Origin: Dyadobacter bucti
GTDB taxonomy: Bacteria > Bacteroidota > Bacteroidia > Cytophagales > Spirosomataceae
Direction of reading: 5' to 3'
Assembly: GCF_005869225.1 (NCBI RefSeq)
Contig: NZ_SWFP01000009.1
Span: forward strand, 1 to 64,000
Length of the DNA: 64,000 nt
Shown piece by piece: positions 41,898 through 49,680 of this stretch (position 1 is its first letter; the number at the start of each line of letters is the position of its first letter). A model generated the notes under the pieces. It was not told the DNA's origin. It ran no database searches and saw only the letters and a list, made by a program, of their open reading frames with translations. A program made the position numbers and the translations under genes.

Positions 41898-42677
41898 TTA
41901 AGACGCCTTTCTTTTGGATGAGGACGAACTGAGACTTTCTTTCAATTGGGCCATCAGATCGCGGCTTTTGGAATGGACGATCTTCATCTTTGGCGTGGAT
42001 GTTTTTTTGCCTTTTGATTTGGCCATGATGAGTTTGAGAAGCTTTTCATTATAGGTATCCTTGTAACGGCTGATGTCAAAATCGGTGGTCAGCTGCTCAA
42101 TGAGCTGGATCGCCATATTCATTTCAGCGGGCTTGATTTTAACATCTGGTGCTACCAGATCTTCTGTATCGCGGATCTCTTCCTGGAACCTGATCTTGTT
42201 CAGGATCAAGAAATCGCCCGCAGCTTTGATCAGTACCAAACTTTCTCGGTTGCGGAGCACATATGTGCCCAGGCCCGCCTTGCCTGTTTTTTTAAGGGCG
42301 TCTCTCAGCAGTGCGTAGGGTTTGTTACCCGATTTTTCGGGCTGCAGATAATAAGGCGTTTCATAATAGATGCTGTCAATGTCCTTTTCATTGACAAACT
42401 CAGCTATCTCTATGAGCTTGGTTTTTTCAGGACTGGCTTTTTCAAAATCTTTTTCGTCCAGCACCACATAGTCGTCCCCGACTTTGTATCCGCGGACGAT
42501 ATTGTCCCATTCCACTTCTTTTCCCGTATTGGAGTTCACGCGCTGATATTTGATGTTCGCGTGGTCCTTTTTATCCAGCATGTCCAGGTCCAGCTCGCTG
42601 CTCTGCGTCGCACTGAAAAGTTTGACGGGGATATTCACAAGCCCAAAACCTATTGCCCCTGTCCATATAGCTCTCAT
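41898..42677 (-). CDS. ku: Ku end-binding protein
   Basis: The 259-residue protein opens MRAIWTGAIGFGLVNIPVKL, the hallmark of bacterial Ku, with IKYQRVNSNTGKEVEWDNIV and DFDISRYKDTYNEKLLKLI later and a basic, serine-rich tail (SSSSSKRKAS). It forms a ring on broken DNA ends and recruits LigD. Normal length. The LigD polymerase gene follows at 41874 in the same direction. Confidence 0.95.
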   Translation of the reverse strand: MRAIWTGAIGFGLVNIPVKLFSATQSSELDLDMLDKKDHANIKYQRVNSNTGKEVEWDNIVRGYKVGDDYVVLDEKDFEKASPEKTKLIEIAEFVNEKDIDSIYYETPYYLQPEKSGNKPYALLRDALKKTGKAGLGTYVLRNRESLVLIKAAGDFLILNKIRFQEEIRDTEDLVAPDVKIKPAEMNMAIQLIEQLTTDFDISRYKDTYNEKLLKLIMAKSKGKKTSTPKMKIVHSKSRDLMAQLKESLSSSSSKRKAS

Positions 42678-42951
42678 AATTTCCTGGTTAAGTAAATCAC
42701 CAGATGAGGAAAATTCCGTGCCTGTGAAACGAACCGGGGAGGAATGGGCAATTTTTATTTATTATGCCAAGATACTTGTAATCAGTAAATTAAATTTGTA
42801 AATTCATTTCAAAGTTCGGCCCGTCACGAAAAGAGCTACTATACGTTTGCTGAAATCAACCAGTCTGGCATATTTATTTATTATTCCTGTCAGAATGCAA
42901 TTCTTAATTCTCAACATCTAATAGTAACGAAAACTCTTAATCGGTCGTAAC

Positions 42952-43164
42952 ATGATAGCTTCACTTGAAAACAATACGATAGGTACTTTAAAGCCAGGCG
43001 CTGTTCTGACAGTTTCAGGCGCGTTAAACGAATCCGATGCCCACAGAGAAGTGGCGGATTTTCTACAATTGAGTAATAGGGACGATTTGGGTTACTTCCT
43101 GATTTCAAAAGATTATTTCTTGTTATATCGCAAATCAGAAAGTTCATTAAGTGGAATTGCATAA
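42952..43164 (+). CDS. Small hypothetical protein, 70 residues
   Basis: It is a soluble, unrecognised protein with an N-terminal beta-like half (GTLKPGAVLTVSGALN) and an alpha/beta second half (NRDDLGYFLISKDYFLLYRK). It is followed 32 bases later by another small gene on the same strand, and the two may form an operon. The region is more AT-rich than its neighbours. Confidence that it is a real gene is moderate. Confidence 0.5.
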   Translation: MIASLENNTIGTLKPGAVLTVSGALNESDAHREVADFLQLSNRDDLGYFLISKDYFLLYRKSESSLSGIA

Positions 43165-43196
43165 AGCATTTAAAAACTTTTCATTTAAAGAAGGCT

Positions 43197-43391
43197 ATGG
43201 TACAGTCAGGTACATTTAAATTATTGGGTAAAAAGCTCATAAACATTATAATCCACAAGCAAGACGTAGTGAAGATTTCACCTATCAAAAAAGGACGTGG
43301 GTGCGTTATTTATCTCAAAAATAAAGTCCCGTATGCGGTAAGCGAAAGTGAACGCGAGGTTTACAAAAAACTAAATTGGGTGGCAGCTTAA
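43197..43391 (+). CDS. Small basic hypothetical protein, 64 residues
   Basis: It has a basic composition (KLLGKKLINIIIHKQD) and a two-strand pattern, GCVIYLKNKVPYAVSESE, vaguely like FlbD/SwrD-type small proteins. That similarity is weak and I do not assign a function. It is coupled in position with the 42952 gene and followed by a strong terminator, which supports expression of the pair. Confidence 0.5.
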   Translation: MVQSGTFKLLGKKLINIIIHKQDVVKISPIKKGRGCVIYLKNKVPYAVSESEREVYKKLNWVAA

Positions 43392-43422
43392 AGGACACCC
43401 ATTGCCGTGAGAAATATATAGC

Positions 43423-43456
43423 AGAGGGCCTGGTGAAAACCGGCCCTCTTTTGTTT
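43423..43456 (+). terminator. Terminator after the two small genes
   Basis: AGAGGGCC at 43423-43430 pairs with GGCCCTCT at 43442-43449, with an inner GGT/ACC and a GAAA loop, and then TTTGTTTT. It is a good Rho-independent terminator for the 42952-43391 pair. Confidence 0.85.
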
Positions 43457-43550
43457 TCAGAGTTACCTTATCATTAAAAATCTTCATTCACAGAACCCGC
43501 TTCACCTTGCCGGCGTTATCTGCACAATGCAAATATTAATACCACTGTGA

Positions 43551-44780
43551 ATGTCTAATAAAACTTACTTCTTTTTAATACTGATTTTAGGGAGTTTAAC
43601 AGCTCTGGGACCTTTTTCAATTGATATGTACCTGCCGGGATTTCCGGCCATTGCCCGGGATCTTCATACGACGGCTGCCAAGGTATCCCTTTCGTTATCA
43701 GGCTTTTTTATAGGAATTTCTGTCGGACAGCTTTTGTACGGCCCTCTGCTCGACAGGTTTGGGAGAAAAAAGCCGCTGTTCATTGGGCTTTGCGTTTACA
43801 TTATCGCATCCCTCGGGTGTTCCTTTACCAAAAGTATCGATGGGCTCATTATGTGGAGAGTTGTTCAGGCGATCGGCAGCTGTGCCGCCACAGTCGCCTC
43901 GGTAGCGATGGTCCGCGACCTTTTTCCGGTGAAGGACAATGCCAAGGTTTTTTCTCTTTTGTTGCTTGTAGTAGGCGTATCACCGATGATCGCGCCGACG
44001 GTTGGAGGTTATGTTACCGCAGCTTTTGGCTGGAATGCCGTGTTTTTTATTCTTACCGGCATGGGCGTTGCCATTCTCGCTGCAACTGTTCTCTGGCTAC
44101 CGGATAGTTATAAGCCCGATAAGTCGCTTTCGCTGAAACCACGTCCTATACTGCTTAATTTCCTTCTGGTAATAAAAGAACCACAGTTTTACACTTATTC
44201 GCTGACAGGAGCAATTGCCTTCGCGGGGTTATTCGCGTATGTATCCGGCTCGCCCCTGGTTTTTATGGAGGTTTTTCATACCGATGAGAAAGTATATGGA
44301 TGGATCTTTGCTTTTCTTTCTGTGGGTTTTATAGGTTCAAGCCAGTTGAACACGCTTCTTTTGCGCAGATTCAAAAGTGAGCAGGTTGTGAACGTCGCAT
44401 TGATCGCACAGGCTGCTATCGGGATGACGTTTCTGGCTGCTGCGCTCGCCGGGCTGCTGGATCTTCCAACTACGCTGGTATTCCTGTTTTTCTTTCTTTG
44501 TTGCGTCGGACTTGTTTTTCCCAACGCGGCGGCACTTTCCCTGGCACCTTTTACCAAAAATGCGGGTAGCGCCTCGGCTTTGATGGGCGCGCTGCAAATG
44601 GGGATGGGGACCCTGATATCGATTGCGATCAGCTTGTTTGAAGTGCCTTCGGTAGTACCGATGGTCACTGCCATGGCTGGCTCGGCCGTATTGGCGCTGC
44701 TGGTACTGGTGGCAGGTCGCCGCTTTATTGCCGAACAGGTTGATGTGAATCATGAAGCGGATACCGGAGTTTTGCACTAG
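43551..44780 (+). CDS. Bcr/CflA-type MFS drug efflux transporter
   Basis: The 409-residue protein has twelve predicted helices, with GPFSIDMYLPGFPAIA at the N-terminus (the D-x-Y-L-P loop of the Bcr/CflA group) and LLYGPLLDRFGRKKPL as motif A. It exports small drugs by proton antiport. Start and length are normal. It is convergent with the L,D-transpeptidase gene, 12 bases away. Confidence 0.9.
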   Translation: MSNKTYFFLILILGSLTALGPFSIDMYLPGFPAIARDLHTTAAKVSLSLSGFFIGISVGQLLYGPLLDRFGRKKPLFIGLCVYIIASLGCSFTKSIDGLIMWRVVQAIGSCAATVASVAMVRDLFPVKDNAKVFSLLLLVVGVSPMIAPTVGGYVTAAFGWNAVFFILTGMGVAILAATVLWLPDSYKPDKSLSLKPRPILLNFLLVIKEPQFYTYSLTGAIAFAGLFAYVSGSPLVFMEVFHTDEKVYGWIFAFLSVGFIGSSQLNTLLLRRFKSEQVVNVALIAQAAIGMTFLAAALAGLLDLPTTLVFLFFFLCCVGLVFPNAAALSLAPFTKNAGSASALMGALQMGMGTLISIAISLFEVPSVVPMVTAMAGSAVLALLVLVAGRRFIAEQVDVNHEADTGVLH

Positions 44781-44792
44781 GCAACTGCTTCC

Positions 44793-46412
44793 CTATTCCG
44801 CGAGCGCTGTGGCAGCAACTTCCTTTTTACCGAATAAGCGTTCCTCCATTTTTTTGTCATGCCCGTAAACGTCTTTCCGGAATTGCAGATTTCCCTGCCT
44901 GTCGACCCAGGAAGTGAAGTAGCCGATAAACACCGGAACCTCATTGGGCTTGCGCAGCCGCACATATTTCTCTTTGCCGGCATTCATGGCCTTTGTGATC
45001 TTTTCGCTCGTCCAGGTACTGTCTTTGCGCAGCAGCCACTCCGCCAGTTTTTTAGGTTCCGCGAGTCTTATACACCCGTGACTGAATGCCCGCTGGCTTT
45101 CGTTGAAAAGGCTTTTGCTGGGCGTATCGTGGAAGTAGATGTTGTAACTGTTTGGAAAAAGGAATTTAACGAGCCCCAGCGAATTGGATTTCCCCGGTTT
45201 CTGGCGGACGGTTCCGCCGTTCCATTCCATATTGTGCCGGGCAAGGTAGTTAGGGTTTTTCCGGATACCGGGGAGTATTTCACGTTTCAGAATACTGTTT
45301 GGAACATTCCAATACGGGCTGAACACCACCTGGTTTAATGTCCCCGAAAATATAACGGTACTATTGGCCTCTGATCCTACCACTACAACCATATCAAAAG
45401 CAAGGTTACCCTGCTCATACACATGCATAGTGAACTCGGGAATGTTTACCAGGATATAGTCCGTAGCAGGCGCAGCGGGCATCCAGCGGATTCGCTCCAT
45501 ATTAATCAGAATGGTGCGGATGCGGCTCTCTACCGGCACATTGAGTTCTTTGTAAAACGCAGGGCTGGTGACACCGGTAGCTTTTAAACCCGAACGCTGC
45601 TGAAATTGTTTTACAGCGGTCACAAGTGTTGAATCGAAAGTAAGGGAGCTGTCCGGTGCTGGCAGATCGCCAAGCAAGTGCAGGCGGTTTTTTAGTTTAA
45701 ATATCAGGGAGTCACTGTCACCGTATTTGAATTTTTTATCTGTTTCAAGCAAAGCCGGTTCACCGTTTTTCGAAATAGCGTAATACTGTAATAGTTTCTC
45801 TTTCAGTAGGTTGTATTGGCGGTTTACAGGCTCGTATGCAGACAGATTTTTACCCTTGTTTTTCATCAGGGAATCGAGGAATATCTCTGGATTCAGCTTG
45901 TTTCGGGGAATAAACCAGTTGAGTTCATGGGTATTGATGCGGTGGTCACCGGAATAGGCCAGGTCGGTATATCGGAAAAACTGCTCTGTTAACTTCAGTT
46001 CGGTACTGGCTGCCAGAGAATCATTGGGATTTATTTTTTTCAGTTGGCTCAAAGAATCAATAGCCGCTTCCAGAGCAGGATCGTATAAGGAGCTATCGCC
46101 GGAATAATGGATATAGTCGTTTCTTAAGCTCAGGAATGAAGGTACAAACTCGGCCATTCCGTCTGGGAAAAACCAGGCAAACTGATAGTTACGATGGTTA
46201 TAAAAGCTCTGGAATTTGGCGGAGAGACTGTCCTGCATGGGATGTGCGGACATGAACCGGCGAAGAAAAGTGCTGTCGATGAACAACTCGGTGAAAGAGG
46301 TTTCCACAGTAATGGTCGTATCCCTTTTCGCGATTTCGGGTGTATTTCTTTTTTTATCCTTACAGCCAAGGCCGAGTACGATCAGGGCAAAAAACAATAC
46401 TAGTTTCTTCAT
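44793..46412 (-). CDS. L,D-transpeptidase (YcbB/LdtD-like) lipoprotein
   Basis: The 539-residue precursor has a lipoprotein signal (IVLGLGCKD, C17). A long N-terminal region (about 20-240) and a peptidoglycan-binding-like stretch (LKNRLHLLGDL ... VKQFQQRSGLKATG, about 235-290) precede the YkuD catalytic domain, which ends in SHGCIRLAEP with C447 as the nucleophile. It makes 3-3 crosslinks or attaches proteins in peptidoglycan, acting in the periplasm. The layout matches the YcbB/LdtD group. Confidence 0.9.
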   Translation of the reverse strand: MKKLVLFFALIVLGLGCKDKKRNTPEIAKRDTTITVETSFTELFIDSTFLRRFMSAHPMQDSLSAKFQSFYNHRNYQFAWFFPDGMAEFVPSFLSLRNDYIHYSGDSSLYDPALEAAIDSLSQLKKINPNDSLAASTELKLTEQFFRYTDLAYSGDHRINTHELNWFIPRNKLNPEIFLDSLMKNKGKNLSAYEPVNRQYNLLKEKLLQYYAISKNGEPALLETDKKFKYGDSDSLIFKLKNRLHLLGDLPAPDSSLTFDSTLVTAVKQFQQRSGLKATGVTSPAFYKELNVPVESRIRTILINMERIRWMPAAPATDYILVNIPEFTMHVYEQGNLAFDMVVVVGSEANSTVIFSGTLNQVVFSPYWNVPNSILKREILPGIRKNPNYLARHNMEWNGGTVRQKPGKSNSLGLVKFLFPNSYNIYFHDTPSKSLFNESQRAFSHGCIRLAEPKKLAEWLLRKDSTWTSEKITKAMNAGKEKYVRLRKPNEVPVFIGYFTSWVDRQGNLQFRKDVYGHDKKMEERLFGKKEVAATALAE

Positions 46413-46469
46413 CGGATTAAGGCTTTTGTGTATTCAGGCAATATAACATCATTTTTTAAAATCATAATT

Positions 46470-46500
46470 TGGATATGCAGGGAGTCGAACCCTCGGATAG
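46470..46500 (-). other. Fragment resembling the 3' end of a tRNA gene
   Basis: On the minus strand this reads as a T-arm GAGGG-TTCGACT-CCCTG with one mismatch at the stem base, then CATATCC and a discriminator A. GGGTTCGACTCCC is an exact T-loop core. No D-arm or anticodon arm exists upstream, so this is a tail only. Tails like this are left by integrases at attachment sites. It lies 25 bases before the helicase gene start. Confidence 0.45.
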
Positions 46501-46525
46501 ACATTTCACTTCCTTAAATTTGCAC

Positions 46526-48436
46526 ATGGATTATTTCAAAAAGCTGCTTGATCTACTGAAAACTGAGCGGGAAGAAGACCGTCAGGCCTATATAAAACTA
46601 ACAGAAATGTCGTCCGTTTCGGAACGCAGGGCCAATGGGCTAAGCTGGTATCCGATCGCGATCCGGGGAACCGAAATGAGCAGGGGCGACTATTTGACTG
46701 TGGAGGTGGAGCGTACCACGCACCAGGATATACCGCACCAGCTTCGCTTCGGAATGCCCGCCGTACTTTTCTCCAATCATGAACCAAAAAAAGACAGGGT
46801 TGAAGGCATTGTTGCCTATCAGGGTGGAAACAGACTTAAAATTACCCTGCGTACCGACGAGCTGCCCGAGTGGTCGCGGGACGGGAAACTGGGTATCGAC
46901 GTGCTTTTCGACGACAACAGTTACGATGAAATGCAAAATGCCCTCAAAACTGCGTCGGCCTTGTCTGAAAAAGAAAAGGAAGGGCATCTGATCAGAATAT
47001 TGACTGGCGAAAAGAAACCGTCTTTCCACCCGGACCTGCCTGAAATTACAATACCCCGGCTCAACACCTCCCAGCAGGAGGCGGTTAACAAAATTCTGTC
47101 TGCCAATGAGCTCGCTATCGTTCACGGGCCTCCCGGAACCGGTAAGACAACGACTTTAGTGCAGGCGATCAAGGCATTGGTCCGGCGGGATCATAAACAA
47201 ATCCTCGTCGTAGCACCCAGCAACACCGCCGTGGATCTGCTGAGTGAAAAACTGACCGAAGAAGGCCTTGAAGTATTAAGGGTAGGGAACCCGGCCAGGG
47301 TTTCGGAGAGACTGATGTCTTTGACGCTCGACAGCAAAATGGCAGCTCATGCCCGTATGAAAGACGTTAAAAGTCTGAAAAAGCAGGCCAATGAGTATAA
47401 AAACCTGGCCCATAAGTACAAACGGAATTTCGGGAAAGGCGAGCGTGACCAGCGCAAAGCGCTGTTTGACGAAGCTCACAGAATTATGAAGGAGGTGGGT
47501 AATCTGGAACAATATGTGACGGAAGACCTTATTTCAAAAGCCCAGGTCATTACGGCTACTTTGGTCGGGGCCAACCATTATACTGTCAAAAACCTCAGAT
47601 TCCAGACCGTAGTGATCGATGAAGCCGGCCAGGCGCTGGAACCTGGTTGCTGGATACCTATTCTGAAGTCAGAAAAAGTAGTGCTGGCCGGTGACCATTT
47701 CCAGCTCGCGCCGACGATTAAATCCCAGGAAGCTGCAAAAAACGGGTTAAGTACCACCTTGCTTGAAAAATGCGTTGCGTTACATCCCGAATCGGTTATT
47801 TTGCTGGAAGAGCAGTATCGTATGAATGAGGCGATTATGGGATATTCCTCCAAGGTTTTTTATCAGGACCGGCTCAAAGCGCATTCCTCGGTGGCTGGTC
47901 ACTTACTGTTCCCCGCCGATTCGCCACTTGCATTTATTGATACTGCGGGGTGTGGTTTCGACGAAAAACTGGAAGGTACGAGTTCAACCAATCCCGAAGA
48001 AGCGACATTCTTATTTAAGCATCTCACCCAGCTGTTAGCTGAGCTGGAACAGGCCGGTGTAGAAAAGGCCGATTTCCCTACAATTGCCATTATCTCCCCG
48101 TATAAGCAGCAAATTAATATTCTGAAGGAGCAATTGCTTCATTCGCCAGAGCTCCTTGTTTATGGGAACAAGATTTCAGTGAATACGATCGACAGTTTTC
48201 AGGGGCAGGAGCGTGACATCGTATACATTAGCATGACGAGGAGCAACCCTGAAGGTGAGATCGGGTTTTTGTCTGATATCCGCCGGATGAATGTGGCAAT
48301 GACCAGAGCCAGGAAAAAGCTCGTAGTGATCGGCGACAGCGCCACGCTTTCCCAGCTACCTTTTTACACGGAATTTATTGCTTACGCCGAAAATCTGAAC
48401 GCCTATCAGAGTGCCTGGGAGTTTGTGGATAGCTGA
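46526..48436 (+). CDS. IGHMBP2/SMUBP-2-like superfamily 1 helicase
   Basis: I start at ATG 46526 (MDYFKKLLDL); an open extension to 46469 runs through the tRNA-like fragment and is not protein-like. The 636-residue protein has an N-terminal beta-barrel (about 15-150) and an SF1B helicase core: Walker A GPPGTGKTTT near 201, DEAGQ near 364, LLEEQYRMNEAI, and the final TRARKKLVVIG region. It is of the Upf1-like group that unwinds DNA or RNA 5' to 3'. Its cellular role in bacteria is not defined. Confidence 0.88.
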   Translation: MDYFKKLLDLLKTEREEDRQAYIKLTEMSSVSERRANGLSWYPIAIRGTEMSRGDYLTVEVERTTHQDIPHQLRFGMPAVLFSNHEPKKDRVEGIVAYQGGNRLKITLRTDELPEWSRDGKLGIDVLFDDNSYDEMQNALKTASALSEKEKEGHLIRILTGEKKPSFHPDLPEITIPRLNTSQQEAVNKILSANELAIVHGPPGTGKTTTLVQAIKALVRRDHKQILVVAPSNTAVDLLSEKLTEEGLEVLRVGNPARVSERLMSLTLDSKMAAHARMKDVKSLKKQANEYKNLAHKYKRNFGKGERDQRKALFDEAHRIMKEVGNLEQYVTEDLISKAQVITATLVGANHYTVKNLRFQTVVIDEAGQALEPGCWIPILKSEKVVLAGDHFQLAPTIKSQEAAKNGLSTTLLEKCVALHPESVILLEEQYRMNEAIMGYSSKVFYQDRLKAHSSVAGHLLFPADSPLAFIDTAGCGFDEKLEGTSSTNPEEATFLFKHLTQLLAELEQAGVEKADFPTIAIISPYKQQINILKEQLLHSPELLVYGNKISVNTIDSFQGQERDIVYISMTRSNPEGEIGFLSDIRRMNVAMTRARKKLVVIGDSATLSQLPFYTEFIAYAENLNAYQSAWEFVDS

Positions 48437-48476
48437 TTTCGTTAATCTGAATTTTTAGGCCATAATTTAGGAAACC

Positions 48477-48540
48477 CAACTTTTCAGGAATGAAATCCCA
48501 AAAGGTGTCAACTTTTTAGGATTCGATTCCCAAAAAGTTG
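48477..48540. repeat. Two adjacent 32-base repeats forming hairpins
   Basis: 48477-48508 and 48509-48540 share CAACTTTT(T/C)AGGA and ATTCCCAAAA-like blocks. The second has perfect nine-base inverted ends (CAACTTTTT, AAAAAGTTG). They lie between two convergent genes and may act as a weak terminator; no T run follows. Confidence 0.6.
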
Positions 48541-48552
48541 AGTTTTCAGAAT

Positions 48553-48762
48553 TTACACTTTCTGCAGAAACATCGTCTTTAAAACCATTACCGTCCGCTC
48601 CACTTTGCCTTCAATTTCTTCGGCATCGTCGGTAAGGCGGATGTTTTTTACCAATGTCCCTCTTTTCAGGGTTGTCGAAGAGCCTTTGACTTTTAAATCC
48701 TTTATAATTTTCACAGAGTCCCCTTCCGCGAGAAGAGTCCCATTGCTGTCTTTTACTTCCAT
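48553..48762 (-). CDS. PhnA/YjdM-like domain protein (short form)
   Basis: ATG 48762 (MEVKDSNGTLLAEGDSVKI) gives 69 residues, covering the SH3-like C-terminal domain of PhnA/YjdM proteins (KDLKVKGSSTTLKRGT, IRLTDDAEEIEG). The N-terminal zinc ribbon of the long form is absent. Despite the family name, it is unlikely to be a phosphonate enzyme. It stands alone on the minus strand with no obvious partner. Confidence 0.82.
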   Translation of the reverse strand: MEVKDSNGTLLAEGDSVKIIKDLKVKGSSTTLKRGTLVKNIRLTDDAEEIEGKVERTVMVLKTMFLQKV

Positions 48763-48935
48763 GTTACTTGGGTATGATTGAAATTTTGCCAAAGGTAGCA
48801 AAAGCGGCTACGGAAATTATTTATCTTTACCTCATTAAAATCTCCTGATAAAATATCGCAAACAGGCCATTGAGCCACGCAGTCCCGCTTTTCAAGGCGG
48901 GGGTAATATGTTACGTATATTTTATTCAGAGAGAA

Positions 48936-49589
48936 ATGATTCAAAAATCAAAAATAGCCGTCATCGGCGGAGGCGGACGTACTGGTCAGTACGTTGTTAG
49001 CCAGTTACTTGAAAAGGGATTCCAGTTGAAATTGCTGCTCAGGAACCCACAGGATTTTCATATCGAAAGTTCTTCCATCGAAATCATCAAAGGGGACGTG
49101 ATGGATCCGGCCGCTGTCGGTTCGCTGATCGAAGGTTGCGATGCGGTGATCAGTACAGTCGGACAAAGAAAGGACGAGCCGCTGGTTTCAAGCCAGGCGA
49201 CTTTAAACATTCTGAACACGATCAGGAAAATACTGCAGGGCGGAAAGCATGTCAGGTATATTTCCGTCGCCGGACTCAATGTAGATACGCCTTTTGACAA
49301 AAAGAGCCCTGAGACAAGAACGGCCACGGAATGGATGAAAACCAATTTTCCCGCCATTCACGACGACCGGCAGAAAGCATACAGGATATTGTCGGAAAGC
49401 GGGCTCGACTGGATTTTGGTAAGAGTGCCTTTTATCGATTTTACCAGCGACAGGGCTGAAATAAAAGCAGACCTTGAAGACAGCCCCGGCAAGAAGATAA
49501 GTGCTGCCGATATCGCCGGTTTTTTGATCGGACAATTGTCGGATGATAAATATTTGAGAAAAGCACCATTTATTGCGGAGGTGAGCTAG
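48936..49589 (+). CDS. NAD(P)-binding oxidoreductase (atypical SDR)
   Basis: ATG 48936 (MIQKSKIAVIGGGGRTGQ) is chosen; an extension upstream to 48870 has no family support. The 217-residue protein has the Rossmann nucleotide loop GGGGRTGQYV, GDVMDPAAVGSLIEGCDAVIS and RKAYRILSESGLDWILVRVPF, as in NmrA-like or BVR-B-like reductases. The active-site Y-x3-K of classical SDRs is not seen. The substrate is unknown. A terminator follows. Confidence 0.85.
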   Translation: MIQKSKIAVIGGGGRTGQYVVSQLLEKGFQLKLLLRNPQDFHIESSSIEIIKGDVMDPAAVGSLIEGCDAVISTVGQRKDEPLVSSQATLNILNTIRKILQGGKHVRYISVAGLNVDTPFDKKSPETRTATEWMKTNFPAIHDDRQKAYRILSESGLDWILVRVPFIDFTSDRAEIKADLEDSPGKKISAADIAGFLIGQLSDDKYLRKAPFIAEVS

Positions 49590-49604
49590 TGGGTTTAACA
49601 ATCA

Positions 49605-49644
49605 AAAAAACCAGCCGAACGATCAATGTTTGGCTGGTTTTTTG
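49605..49644 (+). terminator. Terminator after the NAD(P)-binding oxidoreductase gene
   Basis: A 12-base perfect stem (AAAAAACCAGCC with GGCTGGTTTTTT) around a loop ends in six T. It can work in both directions and also lies near the end of the convergent FAD/Fe-S gene. Confidence 0.9.
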
Positions 49645-49680
49645 ATGATTTATGTTCAAATTTTCTTCGTCTACCGGCAT

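Noticed and set aside
46470..46500. Complete tRNA gene
   Set aside because: No D-arm, anticodon arm or 5' acceptor strand is present on the correct side; only the 3' tail matches.
46469..46525. Upstream extension of the helicase gene (about 19 residues)
   Set aside because: The extension runs through the tRNA-like fragment and is not similar to helicase N-termini; ATG 46526 fits.
48553..48762. Membership of the PhnA-domain gene in the phosphonate cluster
   Set aside because: It is 11 kb away and the PhnA/YjdM name is historical; the domain is not a C-P bond enzyme.
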